Shown in pieces: positions 55,979 to 64,000 of a stretch of 64,000 nucleotides of DNA (position 1 is its first letter; each line of letters opens with the position of its first letter). This stretch comes from JAVBMV01 sp031552145. Its GTDB lineage: Bacteria; Myxococcota; Myxococcia; Myxococcales; UBA5297. Made by a program: the position numbers and the translations under genes. The notes beneath the pieces are model-generated. The model saw only the letters and a program-made list of their open reading frames with translations, was not told the DNA's origin and did no database searches. The stretch covers positions 108,838-172,837 of the forward strand of contig JAVBMV010000013.1 in the NCBI GenBank assembly GCA_031552145.1, given 5' to 3'.

Positions 55979-57664
55979 ATGGTTTCCTCGCGTTCTGTGG
56001 CCGTCTCATTGTGCGGAATCGTTTTGGGTGTAGCGTCTGTGCAGGCACTGACTTCGTATACGAGCCAGACCTCGGTGTTTGGTCTGGTTTTGGCGACCGC
56101 GTTTGTGGCTGTGCTATTATATTTGCGCAAAAACAACGATGCTTTGTATTCATTGCTATTTGCGGCGTGCGTGATCCTCGTGGCGGGGTTGCTTTGCTGT
56201 TTGATTCAAGACTCTTCCGTTGATGGCCGAATGTACCATAAGCCGGCGATGGCTGCACTTCACGATGGCTGGAACCCATGGATGTTCCCTGATGTGGCGG
56301 CCTGGACTCGATTCCGGCCCGAGCCCTATTATGCTGATGCAATATGGCAGGACAATCGGCATGTTCTCTGGGTTAGCCACTATCCCAATTTCTCATGGCT
56401 CTTCGGCGCGGGACTGATGGGCTTGGGGTTTGGAATCGAATCGGGAAAGTGCTTGAATCTGCTTCTGGCGATTGCCACCCTTCTGTATGCGTGTGACGTC
56501 GTAAAGCAATACCGCAATAATTGGTTAGCCGCGAGATTCCTCCCGGTGTTAATAGCCTTTCCAGCTATTGTTATCGGGCAGCTAGCTACGGCGTATGTCG
56601 ACGGTGTGACATATTCGGCTTTCGCGCTTGTCGCTCTTGCCATTGCGGATCATGACGGCGGTGCTGGAAACTCATTCCTTGCCGCTTTGGGGCTCATTGT
56701 AATGGCGGGATTGAAGTTCACTGGCCCTCTATTTGCCACCCCTCTGTTACTAGTCTTTGCTCTGTGTAAGCGCCCGCCGGTGATCAGAGTTGCTTCGTTG
56801 GTACCCGTAGCATTGCTTCTGTTGTCTCATCCATATCTGAATCATGTATACTCCGGTCTGGCCCCTCATCATCCTCTTGATACCATCAATCATCTTCCGG
56901 GCGAGGCCGCAGCCGAAGTCACGGCCACCATGCGTCCGCTTGCCTTCGCCAGATCCGTCTTTGCAGAAACCTCGATCGGGGGACCACGCGTCGCCCCGGT
57001 TTTGAAACTCCCAGGGATTGTCAGTATGGCCGAGGTTCAGGCCGCTGGATTTCCTGACCCGCGTTATGGGGGAAATGGTCCTCTTGCCTCGTTGGCGATA
57101 GTGTTTCTCTTGGGTGCTTCTGTTGTCGCCGTATATCAGCTCTTATGCAGGCGGGTCTCTCTTGATTCGAAGGCAAGGCGGCTGGCCATGTTGGTCGCTT
57201 TGATGTTTGTTCTTCCGTTTCTCCATCCCGGCTTATGGTGGGCCAGGTATGTGCCTTCCGTGGCTCTTGGCCTTGCCTTGGCGGTTCTCTTGTTTGTTAC
57301 CTGGCCGTTGGCCGTACCTCGTACGCTTGGAATCGTAGCGGCGCTTGTACTTGCCGCAAATCTGTTGATCGTCCTGGGCAGTGCATTTGGTTTCGTGGGC
57401 TGGGGTTGGCATACAAGAAACATCAGGACGATAGTCAGTAATGCTAGTCCCGTCGGTGCCGTCGAATTGAGGGGGCCAAAGTACTCCGCTTTTGCAGCGA
57501 CTTATCTTTTTCACAAAACGTTGGGGATTACAAATGTTCGGTTTGTATATGTTGAGCAGGAAGGATCCTCCGCTTGCTCCGAGGGTGCGGAGCGTCTTGG
57601 TGAATGGATCGACTATACGGTGTGTGGGCGGAGGCAACACGGGCCGGAGGAATGGAGCAAATGA
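55979..57664 (+). CDS. Polytopic membrane protein of the glycan cluster (GT-C-like glycosyltransferase candidate)
   Basis: 561 residues from ATG 55979, with GGAGGG 7 bases upstream. About 11-12 hydrophobic helices. After the second or third helix is a periplasmic loop with DSSVDGRMYHKPAMAALHDG (an acidic residue after the first helices, as in GT-C enzymes), followed by NPWMFPD and HYPNFSWLFGAG. The architecture resembles polyprenyl-phosphate-dependent glycosyltransferases, but no family signature is certain; a polymerase-like (Wzy) role is an alternative. It overlaps the next gene by 4 bases (ATGA). Low-GC composition and codon use match its neighbours in the cluster. Confidence 0.72.
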   Translation: MVSSRSVAVSLCGIVLGVASVQALTSYTSQTSVFGLVLATAFVAVLLYLRKNNDALYSLLFAACVILVAGLLCCLIQDSSVDGRMYHKPAMAALHDGWNPWMFPDVAAWTRFRPEPYYADAIWQDNRHVLWVSHYPNFSWLFGAGLMGLGFGIESGKCLNLLLAIATLLYACDVVKQYRNNWLAARFLPVLIAFPAIVIGQLATAYVDGVTYSAFALVALAIADHDGGAGNSFLAALGLIVMAGLKFTGPLFATPLLLVFALCKRPPVIRVASLVPVALLLLSHPYLNHVYSGLAPHHPLDTINHLPGEAAAEVTATMRPLAFARSVFAETSIGGPRVAPVLKLPGIVSMAEVQAAGFPDPRYGGNGPLASLAIVFLLGASVVAVYQLLCRRVSLDSKARRLAMLVALMFVLPFLHPGLWWARYVPSVALGLALAVLLFVTWPLAVPRTLGIVAALVLAANLLIVLGSAFGFVGWGWHTRNIRTIVSNASPVGAVELRGPKYSAFAATYLFHKTLGITNVRFVYVEQEGSSACSEGAERLGEWIDYTVCGRRQHGPEEWSK

Positions 57665-59073
57665 GGGTGCTATTTGTACACGACGCGGCCATCCCTGGGG
57701 GGGTGGAGACGCGTTTGCTTGCTCATGCCCAGGTATTACGTACGCTCGGGCACGAAGTTGTCGATCTTAGGAAAGACGGCATTCTGGCAAGCTGTTTTGA
57801 CGAGTTGGGCGTGAGGTCTATTGACATTGATTTCGAAACAGCGCGATTGGATTTCGCCGCTTGCGTCGAAAAGGTGCGCTCGATCATTCGTTCGAAAAAA
57901 ATAGACTTTTGCGACATTCATCCAGTTTGGGCGCTCCTGCCTGGTGCGCTAGCTGCTATCGCGGAAGGGATCCCATATACCATAAACGTTCACGGTGCAT
58001 CCTTCTATGACAGCCAGAGGATACAAAACCTCGTGGCGATGCCCCTTGTATTGCAAATGGCTGCTTTTGGCACCGCCAATTCACAAGAGTCTCTCGAATA
58101 CATGCTTTCAGTTGCGCCTGGCGTGGCATTTGAGTGCCTCAACGTTCCGAACACGCTCGATACGCGTGCATATGCCGACTGTCCGCCCGTAAGCAGTCCA
58201 GCCACGAATCTTGCGATTATTTCCAGACTTGATCGAGACAAGGAGGCCTCCCTCAATGCTGCGATACATTTCGTCGAGGCATATGCCAAAAGAAGCCCTG
58301 ATGTCCCTCGTGTGCGTCTTTGTGGCGGTGGGGAAATTGCCCATCAGTTTATTGATCGTCTCTCCCAGTTGGCGTCTCGGCGTTTGATTGTTTTCGAAGC
58401 GCGGGGATATTGTCTTACTTCGCAAGAAGATATCAAATGGGCGGACGCGGTGCTTGGAGTGGGACGAGTTGCACTTGAAGGGATGTCTGCAAGAAGGCCT
58501 GTGGTTGTTTGCGGTGCGCAGGGAGCAATTGTTGGTCTTGTTCGGAAGAGCAATGTGGAAAGACTGTTCGCCGCGAACATGTCTGGAAGAAACATGGAAG
58601 AAATGCCACTGCCCAGCTCTGTTGATTCGTTGCTGCGATACAGCAGGACGGAGCTAGAGTTTCTCGGTTCGTGGGCAGAGGAAAAAGTAGGTCTTGACAG
58701 GGTGCGCCCGTGGGTTGAGCGAGCGGAAGCAGCCGCTTTACGGAGGATGGAGCCCGCCCCCTGGGTGGCTGCGCTGGCAAAAGTATTCGGTGAGGTTTTT
58801 CGACTCGATGTTGGCGGCGAAGAGGTCGGGCGCTGGTCGAGCTCTCTAGAATCCGCGCTGTCGCTGTGCCGAGGCCAGGTCGATGCGCAAAGTCAGGAGC
58901 TGAGGGTAATGAGAGCAAAGGTGTCCGAGGCGGAGGCCAAGCAGCGAAATCTGGAGCTTCAACTGAGAGAAGCGAAAGCCCTGTTGTTTCATGAGCGCGA
59001 GAATAGTGAGTATGTTCGCCGGGATTGCTTTAGAAGGATCGCCATGATGGCAACGGCACATAGGGAGGCGTAG
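57661..59073 (+). CDS. GT4-like glycosyltransferase with C-terminal coiled coil
   Basis: 470 residues from ATG 57661, which overlaps the previous stop (ATGA); codons upstream to 57604 lie inside that gene. The N-terminus MRVLFVHDAAIPGGVETRLL is typical of GT-B enzymes that face a donor nucleotide-sugar. It continues YTINVHGASFYDSQ, LAIISRLDRDKEASLNAAIH, and a motif region with WADAVLGVGRVALEGMSARRPVVV corresponding to the E..E acceptor loop. The last 70 residues (EVGRWSSSLESALSLCRGQVD onward) are a predicted coiled coil, perhaps for docking to partner enzymes. The sugar and linkage are unknown. Confidence 0.82.
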   Translation: MRVLFVHDAAIPGGVETRLLAHAQVLRTLGHEVVDLRKDGILASCFDELGVRSIDIDFETARLDFAACVEKVRSIIRSKKIDFCDIHPVWALLPGALAAIAEGIPYTINVHGASFYDSQRIQNLVAMPLVLQMAAFGTANSQESLEYMLSVAPGVAFECLNVPNTLDTRAYADCPPVSSPATNLAIISRLDRDKEASLNAAIHFVEAYAKRSPDVPRVRLCGGGEIAHQFIDRLSQLASRRLIVFEARGYCLTSQEDIKWADAVLGVGRVALEGMSARRPVVVCGAQGAIVGLVRKSNVERLFAANMSGRNMEEMPLPSSVDSLLRYSRTELEFLGSWAEEKVGLDRVRPWVERAEAAALRRMEPAPWVAALAKVFGEVFRLDVGGEEVGRWSSSLESALSLCRGQVDAQSQELRVMRAKVSEAEAKQRNLELQLREAKALLFHERENSEYVRRDCFRRIAMMATAHREA

Positions 59074-59196
59074 GCGGCGCCGGGTCCCTGGCTGGGTAGT
59101 TCGTATAGCATCTACCGTCTTAGGTAAATGGCCTCGTCGCGGGGTTTCCGTGTGCGAAATGCGTATCGCAAGGTGGTTCGCCGCAATACCGCCCAA

Positions 59197-60843
59197 TCAT
59201 TCTCCCTTTGCAGGGAGACGATCGTCCTGATAGGCCATGGGAGGTGGCGCGCTGCGAGGAGACATCTGCTCCGAGCAGATGCTCAAGCTTCGGTCCACTA
59301 CATCGCTCTTGATTCCGATGCAATCCAGCACGGAGTGAAATACGTAGTCATGGCTGATGGCACGCTCGCTATTGGCGCGCATTGTCGCGAGCGTGTCAGG
59401 ATGGCGCGCAGCGTAGGTGTCGGAGGCCCAAACGAGCCAAGGGACCCGGCGTATTGGGGCTCGCGAGTGATCCTGGACGAGGTAGCCGTGAAAAAACTCG
59501 TTATCTTCCCCGAGGTGCTGGCCGTGGTCGGCGACGTAAATCAGCAGCGCATTGCGGTCCTTGATTTTTTCGATTAGCTCATAGAGGATGTGGTCGGTAT
59601 AGAGCACGGTGTTGTCGTAGCTGTTGGCGACTTCCTGGAGGGAGCAGTTGCGGATGTTCTGAAAACTCTCACTGCATTCTGGTTTGAACAGGGCGTCGCT
59701 CTTGGGATAACGATCCGCAAACTCGAGATGGCTTCCGTGCGTCTGCATGACGACGATGCTTCGCGCATGCTCGCGCGCCTGCCGAATCAGGTCGAGCGTA
59801 AGCGGCAAGTGGTAGCCGTCACATCCCTCGCAGGGGGGAGTGATATTGCCTCGGCGTAAAAATGCGGTCGCTTCTTCGCGGAAGTAGAGATGCTCAGCTT
59901 CGGAGGCGATGGTGTTGATTGGAATTGTCCAGTCGTAGGCGCGCCCATCGGCAGAGATCCAGCTCGTATCGAAACGGGCGCTTCGAAGAACCGAAACAAA
60001 GGAGGTCTCGCTATTCGATCTGTCTCTGTCCTCCCGAGTTGCTCGCGTCATTAGGCATGGGAGAGATCTTCCCGTATCGCCTCCACATGACCAGACATCG
60101 TGAAAGCTGATTAGATTGGCGAATTTGGTGAGCTTGGGCATTGTTTGGCGGTAATAGCCGTTAAAAGGCAGATGATCGGCCCTTGCCGACTCTCCCAACA
60201 CAAAAACGAGGGTGAGGTCGGGATCGACGGCGGTAACGTCCAATGGAAAAGCGTTACCGAGATTCTGCTTGCTGAGCAGCTTCGCCTGTGTTTTGGCGCG
60301 TATGCCTAAATAGTCCGATAGGCCACGATGGATGTTGTATGGGAACAGGGTGCTATTCTTTGCCCAATGGGGCTTTGCGGCGTAAATGATTATGAGGTAT
60401 CCCGCGAGCGCTGCGAGGCCCAACGCCGTGCGATACCAACGTGTCGGTGTGCGCGGCTTTAAGTACCAGGCGAGGCCGATGCCGAGAAGAAGGCCCACGG
60501 CAAGCTTGATCAAAAGCGTGAGAGTGAGAAAAGTTCGGACCTCTTGAGGCTGTGTTTGAAATATGCCCGCGAAGAGATGTGCGTTCACGACGACGCCAAA
60601 ATGAAGGTAAAGCGCGGCGGAAAGGCAGAGCAGGGGAACGAGAAGGAACCCGACGTACCGGAAGGAAGAGAAGGCGAGCAGGCATACGAGTGAGAGCGCT
60701 ACTGCTGTGGCGCTGTGTCCCGCGGCGGCGGCGACCGAATCGCTGCGCCACAGCGGTGCTAGGATCGGCCAGTTTGCGAGCAGACCGAGGGCGGTTGCTG
60801 CTACGAAGAAGCGGGATTTTGTGACAAAGGACGAATCGGTCAA
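59197..60843 (-). CDS. Phosphoethanolamine transferase-like alkaline-phosphatase-fold membrane enzyme (EptA family)
   Basis: 548 residues. Five N-terminal membrane helices span about 10-165, then a periplasmic sulfatase-fold domain. The nucleophile motif is VFVLGESARADHLPFNGYYR: Glu218 and Ser219, where EptA-type enzymes usually have GET with Thr as nucleophile. Further metal ligands: WSCGGDTGRSLPC, QTHGSH and YVADHGQHLGEDNEFFHG (Asp439, His440). Cys pairs in the periplasmic domain (CEGC, PEC…NC) suggest disulfides. The family moves phosphoethanolamine from phosphatidylethanolamine to lipid A or core sugars, changing charge and polymyxin resistance. The substrate here is inferred. It is convergent with the glycosyltransferase at 57661 and divergent from the one at 61079. 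Confidence 0.87.
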   Translation of the reverse strand: MTDSSFVTKSRFFVAATALGLLANWPILAPLWRSDSVAAAAGHSATAVALSLVCLLAFSSFRYVGFLLVPLLCLSAALYLHFGVVVNAHLFAGIFQTQPQEVRTFLTLTLLIKLAVGLLLGIGLAWYLKPRTPTRWYRTALGLAALAGYLIIIYAAKPHWAKNSTLFPYNIHRGLSDYLGIRAKTQAKLLSKQNLGNAFPLDVTAVDPDLTLVFVLGESARADHLPFNGYYRQTMPKLTKFANLISFHDVWSCGGDTGRSLPCLMTRATREDRDRSNSETSFVSVLRSARFDTSWISADGRAYDWTIPINTIASEAEHLYFREEATAFLRRGNITPPCEGCDGYHLPLTLDLIRQAREHARSIVVMQTHGSHLEFADRYPKSDALFKPECSESFQNIRNCSLQEVANSYDNTVLYTDHILYELIEKIKDRNALLIYVADHGQHLGEDNEFFHGYLVQDHSRAPIRRVPWLVWASDTYAARHPDTLATMRANSERAISHDYVFHSVLDCIGIKSDVVDRSLSICSEQMSPRSAPPPMAYQDDRLPAKGE

Positions 60844-61078
60844 GGGCTCTTCCGAGGGCTTGAGGAACTGCTAGTTTCGATGTTGGGGAGGCCCCCGTCA
60901 GCTAGGAGTGCCTGAATCCGAGGCCAGGATCAAGTGACTTGGCAGAGGCAAGGCGGACAGAATGCGTCTGGGCCTCTCCGGAATGAACCCATGGGAGGCG
61001 AGGGCTGGTTGACAGGTACGTGTGTGCGAGGTAGTAGCGAAAGGGTCTCGACGTGACGCTCTTTGGACATGGGTGCTG

Positions 61079-62581
61079 ATGATGCAAAGGAAGCTGCCTA
61101 AAGGCGATAAAAAGATGAGATTTTCTGGCAAGGGCGCTGGACCACTGCGAAGCGTGCCGAAGCGTGGCGATAAGGAAGAGTTCGAGCGAAAAGACGCGCT
61201 TCGAGAGCTTTTGGCTTTACAAGGTGAGCACGCTGAAATGTCTGCGCTGCTCCAACAGCGTGAAGAAGAAATCGAAGAGCTGCTCCGCGCCAATGACGTA
61301 GCTAACAGGGAGCTCTCCGATATCCGCTCGAGCTTGGCGTGGCGCGTAGCGCATCGCTACAATAGATTGCGCAGACACAGCGCGTTTGTCGGAAAGATTC
61401 ATGGTTTGGCCGGTCGGATCGTCGGGAGGAATCTTGCCGTCAAGCCGACGTCGAGCCAGAGATTAGATTTGACGTGGGGGGAATTTCGGAGAAGCGTCCT
61501 CGCGAAACGAGACCGTCACAAGGGCGTTTTTGTCCAGGAGTGCACTATCGATTGGAATGTTCCATTGTACCAGCGCCCGCAGCACATTGCCACTGCGCTG
61601 GGTCGTCTCGGGTACTTGGTGATCTATAAAACCTACGCAGGAGCGGGAGACTGCATAGACGGATACCGCGAGGTCGTTCCCAATGTCTGGCTGACGAACA
61701 GGCTCGAGCCAGACCACATCCCGCGTGCTGTTCGTTCGGTCTACAGCACGGCCTACGCGTACACTCCCAGGATGATGAAGAGTCGTCCCCAGGATGGCGC
61801 TGTGGTTTATGAGTATATCGATCACATCGACCCGCAGATCAGCGGTGAGGCAAAGAATATTCGCAATTTGAATGCGCTCAAGGAGTGGGCCTTCTCTGGT
61901 GGAGCGGACTATGTGGTGGCGTCCGCGAGCAAGTTGGCTGATGAAGCCCGTGATGCCGTCGGGCCTGAGCGCGTTCTTCTCGTCCCCAACGGTGTGGACC
62001 CTGCGCACTATAGAAGGGAGCCGGTATCGAGCAAGCTCCCAGAGAAGCTGCAGGCGTTTCGAAAGAGATATGAATCGATCGTTGGGTACTTTGGCGCAAT
62101 TGCCCCCTGGCTATGGTATGAGCTTATGGACAAATTGAGCGCGACCCGGCCAGAGCTTGGCTTTCTGTACATTGGCCCGGACTATCATGGAGGGGTGAAA
62201 TCTTTGCCGACTCGAGAGAACGTTCTTTATCTCGGTCCTGTCGATTACAAGGTGTTGCCAGCGTATGCGAAGTGTTTCGACGTCTGCATGATCCCGTTCA
62301 GGCCCGGTGAGATCGCAAAGACCACCTCGCCGCTCAAGCTCTTCGAATATTTCGCGATGGAGAAGCCAGTGGTCGTCACTTCCGACATGAGCGAATGTGT
62401 GGCGTTCCCAGAGGTCTTTTCGGGCAATTCGCCTCAGTCATTCAGCGCTGCGCTCGATCGTGCGTTGGCGGTCAAGAATGATCCCAAATATCGACGCGCG
62501 GTCGCGAAGCTGGCGGATGAAAATGACTGGATGAGTCGCGCGCGCGTGATGGAGGCTGCGTTCAGGGAGTTTAATGATTAG
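61079..62581 (+). CDS. GT4-like glycosyltransferase with N-terminal coiled coil
   Basis: 500 residues from ATG 61079. GTG at 61022 would add 19 residues that look unlike protein of this family, and Shine-Dalgarno support is weak for both, so the start is uncertain. Residues about 25-90 are charged heptad-rich coiled coil ending SDIRSSLAWRVAHRYNRLR, a hydrophobic-Arg motif often seen where a coiled coil joins glycosyltransferases in surface-polysaccharide loci. The catalytic part has VPLYQRPQHIATALGRLGY, VLLVPNGVDPAHYRRE, IVGYFGAIAPWLWYELMDKL and TTSPLKLFEYFAMEKPVVVT (a GT4 E..E-like loop). The product is a surface-glycan transferase; the sugar is unknown. Confidence 0.83.
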   Translation: MMQRKLPKGDKKMRFSGKGAGPLRSVPKRGDKEEFERKDALRELLALQGEHAEMSALLQQREEEIEELLRANDVANRELSDIRSSLAWRVAHRYNRLRRHSAFVGKIHGLAGRIVGRNLAVKPTSSQRLDLTWGEFRRSVLAKRDRHKGVFVQECTIDWNVPLYQRPQHIATALGRLGYLVIYKTYAGAGDCIDGYREVVPNVWLTNRLEPDHIPRAVRSVYSTAYAYTPRMMKSRPQDGAVVYEYIDHIDPQISGEAKNIRNLNALKEWAFSGGADYVVASASKLADEARDAVGPERVLLVPNGVDPAHYRREPVSSKLPEKLQAFRKRYESIVGYFGAIAPWLWYELMDKLSATRPELGFLYIGPDYHGGVKSLPTRENVLYLGPVDYKVLPAYAKCFDVCMIPFRPGEIAKTTSPLKLFEYFAMEKPVVVTSDMSECVAFPEVFSGNSPQSFSAALDRALAVKNDPKYRRAVAKLADENDWMSRARVMEAAFREFND

Positions 62582-62615
62582 GTGCAGCTGCTCGCCCATT
62601 AGGCGGTTGTAACAG

Positions 62616-62629
62616 CGTGAGCAATCAGC
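62616..62629 (+). repeat. 14-bp direct repeat flanking the IS3-like remnant (second copy 63860-63873)
   Basis: CGTGAGCAATCAGC occurs at 62616-62629 and again at 63860-63873, just outside and at the broken end of the IS3-like element. The first copy is preceded by GTAACAG; IS66-type elements often begin GTAA, so these may be pieces of the terminal repeat of such an element. Target-site duplications of IS3 elements are only 3-5 bp, so this is not a simple one. Confidence 0.6.
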
Positions 62630-62794
62630 GCCATCTACGGCGAAGAGGAGAGGGCCCAAAGACTCGGGCTCGCCGGCGAGGCGCTTCGAACACATCAGCA
62701 GACGTCCATTCGCCCAATTGCCTGAAGTGGCCCCCGAAATTCGGACCATGCCCTTCTTTGCGATCTGAGCCGACTTGGACGTAGGAAGAGGCCC

Positions 62795-63083
62795 ATGACG
62801 CAGAAGACGAGGAAGCGATTCGACCCGGCATTCAAGGCTCGGGTGGCCCTGGAGGCGATGCAGGAGCGAGAGACCCTCGCCCAGATCGGGAAGAAGTATG
62901 GGATCCACCCGGTGATGGTCGGCCAGTGGAAGGCGCGGTTGATGGAACGGGCAGCTGGGGCGTTCAAGCCCGGCGGCAGCCGACCGGGACGCGGAGAAGG
63001 TCCACGACGAGTTGCTGAGGAAGGTGGGTGAGCTGACAGTCGAGCGTGATTTTTTAGCACGCGGGCTGCGGCGCTTCCGGTAG
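62795..63083 (+). pseudogene. IS3-family transposase orfA, frameshifted
   Basis: MTQKTRKRFDPAFKARVALE and LAQIGKKYGIHPVMVGQWKA are the helix-turn-helix of IS3 OrfA. The frame then gives an aberrant Arg/Gly-rich end stopping at 63031. Skipping one base at 62981 restores DRDAEKVHDELLRKVGELTV and ERDFLARGLRRFR to a stop at 63083, the expected leucine-zipper region. A single-base change near 62980 therefore breaks orfA, unless it is a sequencing error. Confidence 0.75.
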
Positions 63084-63097
63084 CGGAGAGACGAGCG

Positions 63098-63886
63098 ATG
63101 GTCCGTCCTGGGTCGAAGACGGTGTCGATGCGTCGGCAGTGCGAGCTGCTTCATGTGGCGCGCTCGAGCCTGTACTACGAGCCGGTTGCGCCCAACCCCG
63201 AGGATCTGCGGCTGATGCGGATGATCGACCGGATCTACGTTGACCACCCGTACTACGGACGGCGGCGGATGACGGTGGAGCTTCGGCGTATCGGCTTCGA
63301 GGTGAATCCCAAGAGGGTCCATCGGTTGATGCGGGTGATGGGCCTGGAGAGCGTGGTGCCCGGGCCGCACACGAGCAAGCCGCACCCGGAGCATCCGGTC
63401 TACCCGTACCTGCTCAGAGGCGTGGAGGTGACGCGTCCCAATCAGGTCTGGGCGGCCGACATCACGTACATCCCGCTGGCGTGCGGCTGGGCGTACCTGG
63501 TGGCGATCATCGACTGGTTCAGCCGAGCGGTGTTGTCCTTCCGCGTCTCCAACACGCTCACGACCGGCTTCTGCGTCGAGGCGCTTGAGGAGGCGCTCAG
63601 GAAGTACGGCACGCCGGAGATCTTCAACACCGACCAGGGGGCGCAGTTCACCGACGGCGACTTCCTCGCCCCCCTGAAGGCGCGAGGGGTCAAGATCAGC
63701 ATGGATGGCAAGGGCCGATGCATGGACAACATCTTCGTCGAGCGCCTCTGGCGCTCTCTCAAGTACGAGGAGGTCTACCTGCACGCCTACGCCGACGTCC
63801 GCGAAGCGTGGGAGGGCATCGCCAAGTGGATCGAGTTCTATAACTTCAAGCGCCCCCACCGTGAGCAATCAGCAACACCGGGATGA
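63098..63886 (+). CDS. IS3-family transposase orfB (DDE integrase), C-terminally truncated
   Basis: 262 residues from ATG 63098. The N-terminal HTH_21-like part YYGRRRMTVELRRIGFEVNP is followed by the rve/DDE domain: first Asp in WAADITYIPLACG, second in FNTDQGAQFTDGDF, and Glu in DNIFVERLWRSLKYEEVY, the D…D(35)E set. The ending WIEFYNFKRPH is normal but is then replaced by REQSATPG and a stop; relatives continue with QSLG..TP. The catalytic residues are intact, but the lost C-terminus and the missing right end argue against activity. Confidence 0.85.
   Translation: MVRPGSKTVSMRRQCELLHVARSSLYYEPVAPNPEDLRLMRMIDRIYVDHPYYGRRRMTVELRRIGFEVNPKRVHRLMRVMGLESVVPGPHTSKPHPEHPVYPYLLRGVEVTRPNQVWAADITYIPLACGWAYLVAIIDWFSRAVLSFRVSNTLTTGFCVEALEEALRKYGTPEIFNTDQGAQFTDGDFLAPLKARGVKISMDGKGRCMDNIFVERLWRSLKYEEVYLHAYADVREAWEGIAKWIEFYNFKRPHREQSATPG
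63860..63873 (+). repeat. Second copy of the 14-bp direct repeat
   Basis: Identical to 62616-62629. It begins two bases after the point where orfB departs from its family, so it marks the junction between the IS3-like remnant and the next element, whose transposase-like gene begins at 63939. Confidence 0.6.
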
Positions 63887-63938
63887 CGCCAGGGCCTGAG
63901 GCACTCCAACCTCCGACGCAACTAGAGGAGGCATGTCC

Positions 63939-64000
63939 ATGGAGCGACGGAAGATAGCGAGTGAGGCGGAAGCCCGGCGAGCACTGCAGGCGGTTAAGGC
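63939..64000 (+). CDS. Start of a probable transposase accessory gene (IS66 TnpA-like), cut by window end
   Basis: AGAGGAGG (63924-63931) lies 7 bases before ATG 63939; an in-frame ATG at 63933 is too close to it. Only about 20 residues are visible: MERRKIASEAEARRALQAVK. Basic starts with an EAEARRAL-like helix occur in IS66-type TnpA and other small IS-encoded DNA-binding proteins. The placement just after an IS remnant supports a mobile origin, but the family is a guess. Confidence 0.45.
   Translation, partial: MERRKIASEAEARRALQAVK

Larger units (their letters stand above)
62723..63886 (+). mobile_element. Decayed IS3-family insertion sequence
   Basis: The element appears to start at TG 62723 (TGAAGTGGCCCCCGAAATTC, the TG… left-end style of IS3-family elements), with orfA and orfB in order. 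I could find no inverted copy of this end (expected GGTCCGAA…) near or after the orfB end, so the right end is missing. OrfA is frameshifted and orfB loses its usual C-terminal QSLG…TP segment at 63858. Both faults make the copy inactive in cis. Confidence 0.75.

Noticed and set aside
59128..59577. 149-codon + strand open frame at the end of the glycan cluster
   Set aside because: It is antisense to the EptA-like gene and has no recognisable domain.

Overview
The window looks like a high-GC chromosomal segment from the phylum Myxococcota (formerly delta-proteobacteria), perhaps a Polyangia-type lineage. The evidence is two giant surface lipoproteins built from Kelch repeats, Cys-rich modules and MYXO-CTERM-like segments, Asp/Ala/Gly (DAG/DVG) linkers, MopE-like metal-binding motifs, and a TonB-dependent receptor with a TonB_C-like N-terminal extension. 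The species cannot be named from sequence alone. No rRNA, tRNA or CRISPR array was recognised.

Layout. (1) 1-21 kb, + strand: the 3' part of a long coiled-coil protein whose C-terminus resembles Tc-toxin A subunits, then a surface locus of two paralogous proteins of about 2,900 residues flanking an OmpA-family outer-membrane protein. Both giants carry an internal MYXO-CTERM-like anchor followed at once by a lipobox, as if two secreted proteins had been fused. (2) 21.4-30.1 kb, + strand: an apparent iron or siderophore uptake operon of beta-propeller-like lipoprotein, TonB-dependent receptor, second lipoprotein, PepSY membrane protein, ExbB, ExbD and TonB. Its layout recalls the Bacteroides XusABC xenosiderophore system. 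A hemerythrin-like gene follows. (3) 30.7-33.1 kb, - strand: ornithine carbamoyltransferase paired with a cyclic-2,3-diphosphoglycerate-synthetase-like P-loop protein. (4) 33.2-44.8 kb, - strand: a dense housekeeping and signalling run of sspB, smpB, panC, panB, a deoxynucleoside kinase, two tandem hybrid histidine kinases, an OmpR-type regulator with an apparent ATC start, rsmA, tsaD and an M23 lipoprotein.

(5) 44.8-52.3 kb, - strand: six tightly packed genes for a complex-I-like, group-4-hydrogenase-related membrane complex (HyfB-C-E-F-G-I order). All four nickel-ligating cysteines of its large subunit are replaced, so it is best read as an energy-converting-hydrogenase-related (Ehr) complex that does not make H2. 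(6) 52.5-62.6 kb: a surface-glycan region with five glycosyltransferase-type genes and a phosphoethanolamine-transferase-like enzyme. Its base composition is visibly lower in GC than the rest, suggesting horizontal transfer. (7) 62.6-64 kb: a decayed IS3-family element abutting the start of another, probably IS66-type, element.

How the parts fit. The window is dominated by envelope functions: giant adhesin-like lipoproteins, TonB-driven import, glycan and lipid A decoration, and a peptidase lipoprotein. These sit beside an ion-pumping redox complex. SmpB and SspB, both acting in ssrA-tag quality control, are adjacent. The two kinases, one with a C-terminal HPt domain, and the adjacent regulator could form one phosphorelay.
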